Source: Gymnorhina tibicen (taxonomy: Eukaryota; Chordata; Aves; Passeriformes; Artamidae). Taken from it: 64,000 nucleotides of DNA. The position numbers and the translations under genes are program-made. The notes beneath the pieces were generated by a model. The model had not been told where the DNA came from. It searched no databases and saw nothing but the letters and a program-made list of their open reading frames with translations. The DNA is taken from NCBI GenBank assembly GCA_013399875.1, contig VXAZ01001836.1, positions 1,488,001 through 1,552,000 on the forward strand, given 5' to 3'. Shown here one piece after another: positions 1-15,100 of this stretch; positions within the stretch are counted from its first letter, which is position 1, and each line of letters begins with the position of its first letter.

Positions 1-2480
1 AGGGGTTCCTCTTTGTTAAGTGAAACATATCTCCCTCTCAGCAGAGCTGTGCCCCATGAACGTCTCTGCTGGAAGGACAAGACATCCAAGATGCTCTCCT
101 GGCTTATGGCAAGCCTGAAGGCACCAAAAATGCTCATTCACCTTAGGGAAGATCAAAACCAGGCCAGCCTTTGAAACACATTTGAATTCCTTTCCATTTT
201 GGTCCCCTACTGGTCACAACTAGTGACAGAAAACAGAAACCAGCCAGGAACAAGTCTACATTTTCAGACAGCATGAGTAAAATTAACTGCCTGAAGCTCT
301 TGGATGACATTGTGCTGTACACTGGAGAAGAGGCATTAATGACATGAATGAATTCTATCTAACAGTGTTACAGCCAGGCTAATAGACAATTTCTATTCAG
401 ATAACATTACCTTAATATGATAAAGGAGTGTTTATGATAGAGATAAATGACTGACTTGTCAGTCTACCTGCTTATTTCAAATCAAAGAAGGTGACTACTA
501 CTGCAGCAGGAGTACATATTACTCAATGCATGCTATTATGCATCAAACAATAGCCTGAGATGTGGAGGTGCCATATGCTAACTAGGGAATGGCAGATTTC
601 ACTGACTGCAAACCAAGTTTTTCAGTGAAAGCCAAAAATGTTCACTTGTCAGCGCAGCAGCTGTGAAGATACAGAAGCGTACACCTTGAAGACTTCTCCC
701 ACAAAGAGCTGCCTTGTGAAACACACTCAGTGTTATATCTTTCTAAGGGTGTAGCTTTCTATTAGATTTATACTGGAAATAAAAGCCCTCCACTCCCCAA
801 AACACAGCAAAATTGAGTAATAGCTGGGGGAAAAAAACCCATTCCACACTGTAATTTGCAAACATTTACAGAATCTACAGTCATATCCTAGGGCAGAACA
901 CAATCACAGAAAAGAAAGGAAATTAGTGACACGATTTAGATCTTTTGCTTAACTAGGAATCCAACTAAGAAAAAATGACTGCCACATGACTTTCCCTCCT
1001 TTTAGCACGTACTGCCATTAAATCTATTCTCTAAAACAAAACAAAACAAAAGGCAGAAATGACAATGGTAAGGCTCTCTTAACAAAAGAGCCAACTTTAC
1101 CTGAGAAAAGTCATCCGACTTCAAGCGTGGATTTTTTATTTATTTTGTCTTTATTTTGTCTACGGAATTTGAACAAAACTAATAACATATCGTGAATCTC
1201 ATTATACACATGTGCCAGATGCATAGAGCTCTTCAGTTTTATATATTCAGTTTCAAATATATTCCAAAAAAACACAGGTAAAAATATTTCTAGATGTGCT
1301 TTGATTTTTCAGGCTTCACATGAGCAGGATTTTTGTTTGAATAAATACTGCAGAAATGGGTCCCTATCCCTCACCTCACATGCCATTTGTCACTGACGTG
1401 CTCAGGCAGTTGCTGCAGAAACACAAAGCAGGCACTAAACACCGCTGTATTTAAATACAGTAAATACCATCTGCCAGCCTCTAATTTCTTAACGTGTTTA
1501 TTTCCCTCATCTTCCCTCCTCTTACTTTAGTCTCCTTCCTAGCCTCCTTTCTCCTTGTGGATCTCAAGCAATGATAAGTAGCATCAGTTTGTGCTACTCT
1601 TGCATTGTGTCACCAGCTTACCTCCACAACCTCCCAGAGAAATTTATTACCCAGCAGCTTGCTGTGGTGGCTCAGCCACACAAGGTCACTCGTTCACACT
1701 CTCCTTCCTCCTTCACAGTACAGAGGTGATCAGAGGAAGTTTCCTCCTTTGTACACCAGTTGTACTGTATAAGCAGAAATCAACTGCATACTGGGAAGAA
1801 AAAAAAGACTCTTTTGCTCCCAACCAGGGCTGGTCTAAGATTTCTAAGGCTTCTCCACACCCCCTTTGATGAGGTTTTGGAGTTTCAACACCACAACCGA
1901 GCTGATAAATACATATTCAAGCACATCATGAGGGTTCCTACCTTTCAAAGCAATTCCTCCAGTGACACTTTCAAACATTTAAGGCAAAGGAAGGAGAAAA
2001 ACCAAAGGAACATGAAATCTCCACTCCCTGCTTTGAAGGCAGAGTCCTCGCAGTGCATTACAACTAGCTTCAGAAGAAGCTGATGGCAGAGAGAAATCAT
2101 GACTTCAAAGACCTAATATGGATACCCTGTGTGCTCAGGAATTTTGAAATAAATAAAAATAAAATTCTGAAAAAAAAAAAAGCACTCATCCTGCTTCAAA
2201 TAATATCCCTGCCTCCTTCGAGAGCAGATCATTTCCTAGCCCTTCACTGCACAATCTGAGCTTTGTTCTCCAATGCCTGCACTTCTTGAACAGGTAACTA
2301 GAAAAAAAGTCTCCAAGGCAGAGCTGAACTATAAGTCGTTATATGAAAAATAACATTCTTGGGAAGAAGGGAAACACACAGTTTATTGAGACTTCCACCT
2401 TAAAGTTCTGCAAGAATGAGTCATTAGAAAAGTTAACACTGTTCTTCTGTAGAAAGTAATTCCTTTAGCTAACTATTCTT

Positions 2481-2539
2481 GAAAAGGACCAGATGACCTA
2501 CTGTGGTTCCTTCCAACCTTATCCATTCTGTGATTATGG
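2481..2539 (+). repeat. CR1 LINE 3' tip
   Basis: The stretch matches the terminal part of avian CR1: a degraded 'GATGACCT...GGTTCCTTCCAACCT' segment followed by ATTCTGTGATTATGG, a degenerate pair of the CR1 terminal octamers. Only about 60 bases survive. It lies in AGPAT4 intron 2 and is antisense to the gene. Confidence 0.7.
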
Positions 2540-5537
2540 GATAAACCATGGAGACATTTGCTTACAAGATTAACTGTAAATTACCTATTTTAAAGTGCCA
2601 TTAAAAGCATAATTCTGTATTGACTCAATAATTTGAAGATCTCAAGTACATGCATAACTTTATTTAAAGAGCTACAGAACTCTTTCCCTCCATGCCATTC
2701 TTCACTTCGTTTAATTTCTTTGTTTTCTTTAATCTCTTTATCAAGGCAGTACCAAAAAAAAGAACTCAGAAAATTCACAGCAAACTCTCCAATACAAATA
2801 AAAGCAAGACAAGCAGGCAAGCTGTGACCACCATTTCAAAGAGCAGACAGGGTGAATAGCTGCATGATGAGTGACTGCATTGCACAGAAGACTGGGGAAA
2901 GCATTTTAAAAAATGCAAAAATAAGGCTAAAGACAGACTGACAGATAGTATAGTCTAGAGTTCATGGCTGTCTGTGGAGGAATGACTTGCAATAACTTAC
3001 TACCTTTCCAGATTTTCAGACTACACGTATTAGGTGCGCTTCCTAAGCATTTTTCATAGAATGAAGTCTACTGGTAACTAAGAAAAGCAAGTCTGTATCT
3101 TCCCTAGACTACTCAAAAGCCCTCTGTGTATCACAGACAGGGTTAAACCCCTGAATGACACCTACTACATTAACTGCAAAGCTGCCTAAGAGGTTTTCAA
3201 AATACTTCCAAGTATTCCTTACACAGGCTATTCTAGTGTTTCACTCTGCCGTCTAATCTCACCAGGCATTTATTTCTGGTCTCTACTTCCTTCTTCTCTG
3301 CAAGAGCTGCAAGTAATTATGAGGGAAACTTGAAGGCAGGAATTCTGCTTGCATTGATTAGTACATGAAACTGGAGCTCAGAGCTGGAATATTGCTATAT
3401 GTCTACAGGAAAAAATTTTAAAGTAACTTATTACTATAAAAAAACACCTTTCCTGTGAGGGGGAACCAAAACTAGGTTTTAAGGGGCTGGAAAGTCAAGC
3501 AATGCCTCTCCCCCTTCCCCAAGATCAGTGGGAGGTCATTCAGGCAGCCCAGACAGACAAGGCATCAGCTCTCCAGCTTCAGATTCTCTTCCATGCAGGT
3601 GTTGCACCAACGAGGTATAATGGAGTAATCTGGTTCACTTCGAGACAGAGATCCTGGTCTTCAACCAGTAGGAAAATGCTTAGGATGACTGGTTTTCTGT
3701 AATTCTGTGGTTTTCTGTGATTTTGTGGGCTTAAGCAGAAGACCAAAATCCAGCCCCCTCTTTCCTTAGCACCACCACCACGCCCCATTCCCTCCCCCAC
3801 CATTTACCGCAGCTGGTGGCAAAACCATTGGTATCTTTGGACTTGTTCTCCCCTCCCTTAAAGCTGTCTTGCAGCAAAAGTGCTGGCTGATGGCAGGGAG
3901 GGGTTATGAGGAATCAAAAAGAAAAGCAAACAAGCAAAACCCTTCTCTCTTGCCTTCAGGTCTGGTTCTGCAGATTTTTGCCCCATTCCCCATGGAAGAT
4001 CCTAAAGGCAACTCCCTTGAATAACACTTCAACTAATTACATGGCTGTGCTTTTAAGAAATCACCGACAGAGAGGAAGGAAGAAATGGTGACTTTTAGTT
4101 CTTCACTCATCACAGTTAGTTACTGGATGTGCTTGCAAGGAGAAAGATAAGCACAGCACAGCCCTTTCATATACTCAGGTTCGAAGTCACGTTCATTTCA
4201 GCATTTGCTTGCAGGAAATTATTTTAATGTACTTTTCTTCAACAATCATATATTCCAACATAGGCAATATGCTGTGTTTGCCACAAATGACCGAGGACAG
4301 TATAGCGTGTGCTGATCAAAGGAGTTAGTACAACAAACAGTGAAAGAAAACATGCTGCTTGGCAAGTTCCTATGACACCAACATTTGCTTTGTATAGGCA
4401 TGAAATCAGGCAGTTGCATCTCTTCCGGATGTGGTTTCTTGTTGTCTGAAACACCACTGGCTTTTTCTACTCTGTGCAGAAGCAGCACCACAGAGGAACT
4501 GCTTAGCAAAGAACAAATGGTTACAGTTCATTCCCTGCAAGTCACTGTGCAAAAGGAATACCAGTCTTGTTCCAATGCTTTCTTTTTAGCAGTTTCCTAT
4601 ACACATGCACACACACACCCAAAAATATTTTTTAATTTATGCATCCTTGGCCTACTTGTAGGTTTTATTATTTTAAGCCTGCGTATCTTTAAGAAATACT
4701 GTTCCTTCTGAGCTATTTGAATAAACCATTCACTGTTACGAATGGTACACTAGCACCAGTAGGTTTATTACGCAGACCTCAACATTCACTTCTTCATGGG
4801 AATTAGTTATCAGTAGAAGGGAGATGACAGCCTGAAAGGAAGGGCAAAGCTACCAACCCCAGCTAGCAGATGATCCCGAGAAGCTTGTGGGAAGAAGTAA
4901 CTGACCCTCTTATGGTACAAAGGTAATTGAGAAGAAGAAACAATGTGTATCTGTCCTGAGCACACATGCATGTTTTCCATGCTGGTGGAACAATGAGTAA
5001 CTTCTGCTTCCTCTCAAAGACAGCCTAATCTATAATACCCTAAAACCAGTCAGAAGATAGCTGGAAAGGATTATTATGAAGCTATTGTTTACGTCACCTC
5101 CACGATGCCTGTGTACCTCCAACATTACATTCCACAGACAATTCTGTCACTGTTTTGTATCCCTGCCCTCCCTAAATACATACACACCAACTCTCCTTCC
5201 TCTGACAGGCTAAATGGGTAAACAGATAGATTAACCTTCAATTTAATCTGAATATTGCAATTTCTCTTTTAAACTTGAGGGTGGCCTTCTGCATACAAAT
5301 CCTTTCCGGTTTTTCAGGTATGTCACAACTGGTCTAATAAAAACAACACTTTTGACTACAAATTATTTACACTGCCCATTTTCCTTAACTCTCTCCCAAC
5401 TGTGCTCAGCCAGACAACATCATCCCAAATAGTCAAGACCAGATAACGCTAGAGCCTCTGGTTAACCATGAGGATAGTGTGTGTCACAGTACTTCATGAT
5501 GTCTAACGAACAGCACTTCTCACAAGTAATTCCCACC

Positions 5538-6155
5538 ACACCCACAGCCCATGGAGGAGCCCCACACTGGAGCAGGTGGATGCCTGAGAGGACGTTGTGA
5601 CTCCATGGGAGACCCGTGGAGAGAGGGGCCCTGCTCCTGTGCTGGAGCAGCCTGTCCCTGAAGGACTGCACCCCATGGAAGAGTAACCCATGCTGCAGCG
5701 GTTTTGGGAGGACTGTCTGCCTGTGGGATGGACTCACATCGGAGAAGTTCATGGAGAACTGTCTCCTGTGGGAGGGACCCCACAGTGCAGCAGGGGAATG
5801 ACTCCTCTCCCTGATCGGCAGGAGAAACTACGGGTGATAAACTGACCATAACCCCCGTTCCCCATCTCCTTGTGCCACTGGGGCAGCAGGTAGATCTGGG
5901 AAGGAGGGAGGGCTGGGAGAAAGTGTTTTTAAGGGCTTATTTTACTTCTCATTATGCTGCTCTGATTTTATTAGTAATAAATTCACTTCATATCTCTGAG
6001 TTGAGCCTGTTTTGCCTGTGGTGGTATTTAATGAGTGATCTCTCTCTCAGTTTTTATCTCAACTCATGAACACTTCATTAAATTTTCTCTCACTCTGCAG
6101 AGGGGAGTGAGTGAGAGGCTTGGCACCTGGACAGTGTCACCCCACGACAACAATA
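5538..6155 (+). mobile_element. 5'-truncated solo LTR, same family as 28.1 kb
   Basis: The sequence contains repeated modules of the type 'CCCATGG...GGAGCAG', then a pyrimidine-rich 'CCCCCGTTCCCCATCTCC' block, a 'TTATTTTACTTCTCATTATGCTGCTCTGATT' type region, 'GAGTTGAGCCTGTTTTGCC' and a terminal 'GGGGAGTGAGTGAGAGG...GTCACCCCACGACA'. These blocks occur in the same order in the longer copy at 28138-29087 and match, from memory, a common bird ERV LTR family. The 5' several hundred bases are missing. There are no flanking retroviral genes, so this is a relic of LTR recombination or truncation. It lies antisense within AGPAT4 intron 2. Confidence 0.75.
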
Positions 6156-9100
6156 CGTTCTGCTGAGGGGGTCTTGTTAGGATGAAGAAGTAACTCTGGA
6201 GAGTTATATTCCGAGTGGTTATGTCACAACTGCTATGTGGGGTCTGCACTATGAAGCAGATTTTCTGAATAAGAAATGTACGTAAGAAATATAATGAGAA
6301 TTTTTGCTCTGTCCTTAGTAGAAGGAAGCATCTTATCTCAGTGAGCAGTAGCTGGTGCCAGGTTTCTATGAATATTAGATTATGTTTTTTATTAAATTAT
6401 TCAGTATTTGATGTACACAAACGATGAAGCCTAGTACATTCATCTGTACAAGCACAGACAGGCACAAGAGATGAGTGCTGAGAGAAGAAACTTGAAAAGA
6501 GTAGATGAGAAAACTTAAAATAAGGTGTTAAGTGTTCTTCAGTGACCAGTAATGCAGCATTTGATAGCCCTTATCTGATTAGTTTGGGCTTGCACAGCAA
6601 CCACTTCCTAAAGAGAGAATCAAACAACTTTCATATTCTGGCACACAGACTCACCCGGAACAAAGCAAAACACCACCATCACACACCCCTCTCCTGTCAT
6701 GCCTTCAAGTATGACCCCACATCATGCCTCACCCCTGGGGTAACTTCTGTGTCCCACTGATTAAGCTGTTGAAGCAATGAAGCTTAAATGAACAGAACAT
6801 ATGATGTTACTCCAGTTCTCATTTGTGTGATTAGGGTGGCATATTGCTGTCTAAATCCCAAAACAGAAGCTTAAATGAAGGCAGGGTGACCTACATTAAG
6901 CTTAAGTAAGTGCCATCTTAAAATGACAGAATCAAAAAATCGAATCTAGTAATTACAGAGTGGTTATAAATCTGGTCTCATAAAACACCAAATAAATGAA
7001 CAAGTACTTGCCATCAGGAATTCGAATTTCTACAGTTTCTTTTCAAGTATTTTGCTGATACCAGAGACGCCAGGAAAAAAAAGGGACTTCAAATCTAACA
7101 CTTCCAAGCAATGTTAAGCCATTCACGTAGTACAATACAAGAAATTCCTATTAATAAACTTTGTGGATGATATAAAGTCAGAACAGAGTTTAAGAATCAG
7201 ATGACCTTGAGAGGTAAGGTAAGGTAACATAAATGGAATTAATTTTGATGGGACACATCATTGCATCATATCTTGCAGAACTAATAAAAATAGAGCCTCA
7301 TAATTTGGAGAACCTCATAATGACAGAGAAGAGAATCATCTGGGAACATTATTTTGCCACTGAACATTGCTGCTCCATTCATATTATGCAGTCCTAAGAA
7401 GGAAAACGATGGCATTAGGATGTTTATTCCTGGAGAGAAAGGAATTGTGCATTGCACTGAGAGAACCTCTGGGCCAGCACACCAGTACCAGACATCCATG
7501 CTCAGGAAGGAAACACTGAAACAGAGCAGATGCAGACCAGGGCTATCAGGATGACCCAAAAGTAGAAAAGTTTGGCTCACTGGAGCTTTCAAACAAATGT
7601 GTCAAGAGGACTGAGTGGGCTCCCCATGAATATGGTTTATGGATGAAGAAAGGTAACAGTACAGAAGGAGAACAATTGAAGCTAAATACCACTAGCACAA
7701 GAACATCCATGTCTAAAGTGACTGAAAATACAGGCATCCAGTATTCTGAAGATTCTTCTGATTACTTTTGTCAGATAAAAATGCTTAGCAGCTTTGTAAA
7801 TTGGGTAAGAATCATCTTAAAAAGACTACATTATACCACTGCTAGAAATTCAGTGATTCAGAAACTCCTTTCTAGTCCTATTTTCTGTAATTAGGAAAAA
7901 AAGTGAGATTTTCCAAATAGGCTGCCTTACAGACCTCTCTCCTCTCTTCCATCACTGCTTGAGAAACACACTGCAGCCTGAGAAACACTTTGCTACCACA
8001 GGTTGCAGTGAGTATTCACTGGACCAGGGGAAGACAATATCTTGCAGCAATGAGCAAAGGCTTCTGTTTAAGCAGGGTAGCAGCAGACAGAAACCTTTTC
8101 CAAAGGAGCTCTCTGTTGAAAATCACCTTCCAAGAGGCCAGGATCTCAAAATTTGAGTACCCAAATAAGCAAACATGAACCAAGTTAATAGATGTCAGTC
8201 TTAACTTGTATTCATTCAATCACAACTGACTTCTTTGACGTGAGTCATTAGCATATCCTTCATTATAGGGCTATCAGCATTGTCCATACTCAGGTCTCAC
8301 GCTTTCATTCAGAACAAAAGTACACACACTCATGAGACTGGGTTTATTTTGCCATATGCATTAGGGAAGTTATTTGACTCAAGTGAATCATGTTTAATCC
8401 ACATATTTAGTAAGAAGACCTGTTCTCACATAATTTTTCCCCTTCTTGCATGTATTCTTGCAATACCCTTAATTTCTATATATAGCAAGTTTATCCTCCA
8501 TAGTTTCAAATCAAAAATCAAAAATTTGGGCTTTAGAAAGAAAGCATTTCAGAACAAGAGAGAAAAATCCCATTATTTTTGCTGCTCTAAATCCATTCCA
8601 TCAACATGTTTAACCTGCTTTTTCAGCTACTGACAAGAGACACTATTTTATCTCTAAGAAAACTGACTGATGATACAAAAATTTATGAGCTGCCAAAGAA
8701 AGCAATCCCCAGCACAAATTGGAAGAAAAGTGAATTAGGAAACTGAACAAAAGGTAAATTAAATCCTTAGAACATCTGCAGTGTTTTTAAATAAGGCCTC
8801 TAGTTATCAAGAATTACATTTCATAGAGGAGTAAACACGTAAAAAGAAGGAACTATGGTGTCTGCAGAATGGCAGAACAAGAAAACCAGGCATAATGGCT
8901 TCTAAGGTTTCTGTACTTTTCCAGTAATATTTAAATTTGGCTTTTGATTTCAGGTAACTGGTGTGCTCAGGAGAAATATCTACATACTTCCAAATATAAT
9001 ATGCTACAAACTATTCATTTTTAGACTCAAGTTATATAACTTCTACTCAGTCTTCTTATGCACAAGATATTCTATCTGAATTTCAATAATGGAAGAAGAA

Positions 9101-12100
9101 ACTGACCGAGTACCTGTATTATATCATCAGAGTTAATGGTGAATAACCACGGAACCTCTATCACTGGGAACACTGTTCAGAACAAAACCATTACTCATTT
9201 TCCCCTTGCATTCTATGAATTCCCTCTCTCTGCCTGTAATCTTACAGCATCTCATCACATGAGGTCTTGAGAGACAAGAACTATGTCCCAGTGCTTATTT
9301 TAGCTTCTTAATCCCTATCAGTGACTTTCACAAAATGTTCTTTGGAGGGACAATACGGTTAGAAACTACAAATCAAACAAATGGCTTTCATGAATTAAAA
9401 ATAAACTACTACAGATCAGATATACCTATCAAGTATCAAGCTGTGATTTTTGTACTAGGTGCAGTCTGTAACCCTTCAAGATGATGTTATCCAAATATAT
9501 AAATATACAAAAATCCCCACTTTTTCTCACTGAAGAATGTAATACACATCAGAAAGTGCACATTCGGTTAAGACAGACATACACCCCAAGTATACAACAA
9601 AATTACACCACACATAAGGACACTAGTGCCTCTCAATTCACATTTAGCTTGATTGTGCTTGCATTTCTCTTTCCTCAAAGCTTTTAGAAAACTAATCCAC
9701 TGCTGGAACACTGCAACCTGCTCAGACAGTCTGCAGATCATGTGTTCCAGCAGGTGAGGATGCAAATGTACCATTTGCTTGTCTAACCTCCCACTGCTCA
9801 AACTGAAAGGGTATCCACAAAAAAAAGCATTAGTCTTCCTGCTATATAGTCCCAGTGGCTCAGTATAACACTGCAAAAATTCTGCACAAAGAGATAATAA
9901 GCTTTTTGTTTTTTCCTATCTGCTGCAAGCAACAGCATTGTATTCTTAGAACTATTTGTGTTGAATAATCTTCCTAGAAATCAGAGATTTAGCTTGCACA
10001 GTACATGGAAACCTTGCATCATCAACAGTCTCCAAGTTTACCCTCGTCTATTCATTTTCCAGAAGGATGACCTCTGGAAGTTACAAAAGGCCGGCTGTGC
10101 TTCTCTGGTAACCCAAGACATTTTCCTATTCAGTGCTTTGCAAATTATGAAGAGTAGCAGCCAAACACACCATTTCAAGTTGGTACAGGAGAAACAGTTA
10201 TTGCTTCTTTTAAAAGGCACAATCTGACTTGTCACAGCAGTAGTAAAATAAAGACCTGTCATACAAACAAGTCACGCACGTGTCAGGAGTAGAGAAGTAT
10301 CACAGAATCATATGCATATGCACTACTGATATTTCTGTCAATTTTTATCATGAGTATTTCTGGCACCACAGAAAACAAAAAAGGAAACTTTTCAAGATTT
10401 AACAAGGGGATATAATATTACATAAAGTATACCAGGTACCAAAATATTATCCCATGATAAACTGATCAAAACTGTAGAGAAATCCCAGAAAAAAAGAGGC
10501 AGCCTATTGCAAGTCATTTTCTTGAATTTAGCTTTATTCCTTTCGGAATTACCTTTACAACCTTCATTGCCTCAACATTTTCAGAATGAAAGACACACAT
10601 GATCCATGTGACTCACTGACTTGGATGCAGCATTTATCAGCTTGCAAAACAAGGAAGGCTTCCCACCTTCCAGGCCATACACAGTACCGATTTACCATGG
10701 ATCAAAATACTCCACTTTAACTCATGCAGGCTGACACTTCCTCTTTGCTAAGGAAGACCTACAGCTTTTTAGAAACAACTCTTCTTGATGGCCATCAAGA
10801 CTTCTTACAGGATTTCAGAGATGCAAAATTAAGAGAAGCACAGTAACAGCATCAGTTCTGGTTGCTCTATCAGACCTATCAAGGGCAGACTGCACCTGTT
10901 AGGCTGCCAGCTGGCACTGTGCCAGAGGTCTTTGTGGTTCTGTGCAAGCCATTTGGATCTCCTCTAAAGTCTTGCCTAAAAAGCTGGAAAGCAGAAAGCC
11001 AGTGCAAATAAGCACTATTTAGCGTTTGAGTTTACCGAACTGTATTTGAAGGCTTAGACATTAACCTCCTCTGGTATCAATACTGCTGATTCAATGTCTT
11101 TGCAACATCTTGCATTACAGTTGAACTAAGAAAAAGGGACAGGAAGAGCTTTGAGGTCCTGTCTAATTAGGGGCTTGTTATTTGAAAATGATGTAATTTT
11201 TACCAGTTCAAATTTTTCTCCAAGTGGAATTGCAATGTGATCCAACACATGTAGTGGAAGCTTGTTCAGCTGAAGGACAGAAATCACTCATCTGCTAGGT
11301 TGCTGTGAGCATTGTTCCTTCCAACTTTTTTCTGACTGCCAAGGGTGTGACTGAGAAGCTTGTGAGACAAGATTCTAGCTTCAGCTAGATGTCACGCAAA
11401 GGTTTTTCCAACAGCCTGCCTCTGTGGGAAAAAGCTTGCATGGAGGCTTCCACAAGGAAAAACTCAACCCATTGTCTTCCAAATCTAGATGTTGCAGCCT
11501 ATCAGATCACTCCTTGACATAGTAAAGCAGTGGACAAGCCAGCAGATCTCAAGGTTCAACACGGAAGACTTTGATTTATGAACGTCAGCAAGAGGTACAT
11601 ACTCTTGAAGAGAAAGAGTAGAGCTTCTTCTACTGAGGGTCCAGCCCCAATTCTGAAGAGCAAATTTCTCTCTGCTCTTAGCTAAGTAAAAACAGCTGAA
11701 CAGCAAAGAAAAAATAAATCTAAAACAAGATTCAAAATGCTGGTTTTAAATACACTTCATTTTTGCAAATCAGAGCTGTCCATTTATCAAAAAACTCACA
11801 CAACAAGGAATGTGGACAGGAAGGAAGGTTTCACCTGCCATCTACCATCCCTGGGAGGGGGGAACAGAGGAAGCCCTAGGCTGGCCAGAGCCCACTGCTC
11901 CCCTCTTAGATGTAGAGAGCTAAGGCAGGGTATGCAGTTTGCAGAACCAGTCTTCAGGCAAGCATGCAAGGCAGTGCTCTTTTACAGAGCACAGGGCACA
12001 CACAGGCTGCTGAAAGAGGAGCTCACTGATAATTGCTCAAAGGCATGCACTGCACAGAGGCAGCCTGTGACTAGAATGATATGCTAAAAGGAACACTTCA

Positions 12101-15100
12101 TAAGTGTGTCATTTTGAATATTAAAGTACAAACAAAGCTTTCACTTTAAAGTGGTAACAAATCACCTCCTCCCAACACTTACTAATTTGTCAACATAACT
12201 TCAAGATAAAAATCATAGATTAGGAGAGAGGCCAATATGTTACGCTGTTAAAAACCAAATCAAACCAAAGATTGATGGTGCACAGATTTTTTTTCCCTCC
12301 ACTTTTCTTATTTCCCTCAAACATACACTGACATTTACTTAAGTTGGCCAGATCCTCAACTGGCATAAAAATAATCTTTGTCTCCAGCCTAGTTACTGTT
12401 AACATCATGCTGAGTTACACAAAATAACAAAATAAGGATTAGACTCATCACACCTACTAAAGCTAAAGCTTTATCTGTGCTTTGATCTTCTTGGCAATTT
12501 CACCTCAATGCCTGCTTAGTAACACAGAATTAAAACCTGCATATACATGTGCATAAAGTGGCTAATGGACTAAGTGAAAAATACGTTGCTTTATTAAAAC
12601 ATTATGGCTGTAATTTTGAAGGCTGACATCATGCAGGGATACTTCTGGTGCTTGCTGTGTCGCAGCTCCTTGAACAAGATCCATTGGATTTTTTTACAAA
12701 ATTAAGACAACAAAACACTATTGATAAAGGGAGATTCACCCTTTTTGATGAGTTGCCATCAGTGGTTTCTCAGATGAAATCTACAAAACAAAATAAACTA
12801 CAAACAGTTTAATATGGCCAAGCCAGCATTCCTGTAACACAGCCAAGCTGAAATTGCTTTGGGAACCAAGATCAGAATCAGATTTAATGCAATGGCATAC
12901 TGAAAGCCAGAGTGGGCTTTCCTCATAGGGGCTATGATAGGAACCGAAAATTTGTGGTTAAGACCAGTAAATTAAGGCATGCCTCTAGTATTTGAACCAG
13001 CATTTGGTCCGGGCACAAGCCTTGCACAGGAGCCTTCCAGTTACAGCATGTGTTCTGGCATGCACCACTTCACTTCCTAGCTTCACTCCAGTTCCCATTC
13101 CCATACTGCCTTCCCTCTCAAAACACATGAAGATCATTCAAGTTTAATCAAATAGATTCTCTCCTTCTAATCTAACATCCACAAAATGTAAAATCCAGTA
13201 TTTCTTCAGGTGAAGAAGAAATTTTAAGTCAGCATATGTATTCTTGAAAAAAGTTTCAAGTGATCCTTCCTTCTCTAGTGCAGTTCTGAGCTAGAGGAGT
13301 GGAAGAACATGGAAACACGTTTTGTTCATTTCTTTAGCCACTGTTCCTTTTAAACTATCTCCATGCTGCAAGTTATAAGCAACTCTCCCTTCAGAAAAAA
13401 ACAAAAACCAGCTGCACACTTCAAACATTTAATTTCACAGCTTTTTTCTGTCTTTTATCCCGACACAATCTGCCTACAAAACAGCTTCTTCTCTCCAAGT
13501 TACACAGCGTCTGGAACAAAGCCATAATGTACTCACAAGTACAATGGATTTAACACGCATACAGATCTGCAGTAGTCAGTGTTTTGAAATGCTCTTTTCA
13601 AACCCTTTGGGAAAATTAATTATTTAACAGCCACGTGTCAGAGATATTTGTCTCACATCTGAAGGCTTCTCTTATCCTTCTTCCCCAAGGAATTTAGCAG
13701 TACTCCCACATTTCAACAAACCAGCAGTTCTTCACTTGGTAACAGGACCAGTCAGCGCAGATAACAATCAACCAGGCGTTTCCTCCTGCTCCTTTGTCCA
13801 CCTGGACAGCCCCCAAAGGTCAGCACAAAGCTCCTTGTTGAAGGCCTAATGAAGCAGTGAAGGGAGCAGCAGGAATGACCTTCCAAACATAATACCCGAA
13901 ATCAGTAAAGCTGCCCTTCCAGACAGACAAGTTGGTCTCACAGGTTTCTTCTACTAGCATTTATTTTTCGTATCTCAAGAAAAGACATCCTACAGAAGTA
14001 CCCACCTGCAATAGGCACTGCTCATATATGAAAGCAGACAACCTTCCTATTCCTTTTTTTTAGTCTTCCTTGCTTAAAAATGCAATCATGATTACAGGAC
14101 TTTTTTACAGCAAGAAATCAATGACACGAGTTGGAAATAAAGGAGACATTCCAGCATCCTGCCTCTATATAAAGGTCAAAGACAGCATTATCATTCCCAC
14201 ACTATTTTGGTTTAAGTACTCAACAGTATTTTCCACTTTCTAATATTGTTCACAGGAACCACCTTTGAAAAACAGTCCTGAATATTCCTATGGCACTTCA
14301 ATATCCTACATAACACAGGAAGAACATAGCATACCACTGCTCTTAAAAGAGGTCCAATTCCCATCCCCATCTTTCCAACACAGAAAAATAACTTTTCAAG
14401 GACTTATTTACACGGCACATACACTGAGCAACAGCATAGGACAGGTCTTTCCAAATAATTTTAATTCACTAAATCCAACAGTGTAACCCACACAACTTGG
14501 GCTGCTTCTGGGACATTGTTTGCCATTCTGCTCCCCTGCACTTGCATAATTATCTATTTATCAATCATCATTTGATTTCCACATGAAGAAATCTATCACA
14601 TCTCAAAGATTCATGGATCTGCCATTCCAGCTTTTCTAATTCTCACCTGACAACCACATGTACCAAAAGGAAGCTATAAGCTATCGCTGTATAACCAGAG
14701 AAATTTAAAACACCTTTCAAGAAACCCTGAATTTTAGGCATGATTAATGAAGCGCCTGTGAAGACATAAGAGAGACAAGTTTCATGGTAAGCTTTAATCC
14801 AAGCAGAAATTTTCTGAACTCGTAGCATTTAAAAAAATTACTGAAAATACAATGTTATACTAAAAGGAAAATGCACTATGGTCTCAATTTTAAACTAGAT
14901 AAATTAAGTACATAAACATAAAGAGGTAGGTTAGCTTTTTTGCCTTGTATTTTGCTCTTGTATGAGCACAAAAGGCAATACATGCTCAAATAATAAAGTT
15001 TTAATTTATATATTTTGGTGTGTGAAAATATAATCCAACCCATACAATGCAAGCACTTTCCTGAATACTGCAAGCTTAACACCTCCCTCCCTCTCTTTTG

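Noticed and set aside
3580..3735. TTCTGTAATTCTGTGG...TTCTGTGATTTTGTGG resembling CR1 terminal octamers
   Set aside because: The upstream sequence does not follow the CR1 3' region, so it may only be a T/G-rich simple pattern.
7135..7600. Possible ancient LINE remnant (segments resembling FVDDIK and a Q-R-A-I-R-M-T run)
   Set aside because: The similarity is limited to short scattered pieces without a 3' terminus; too weak to call.
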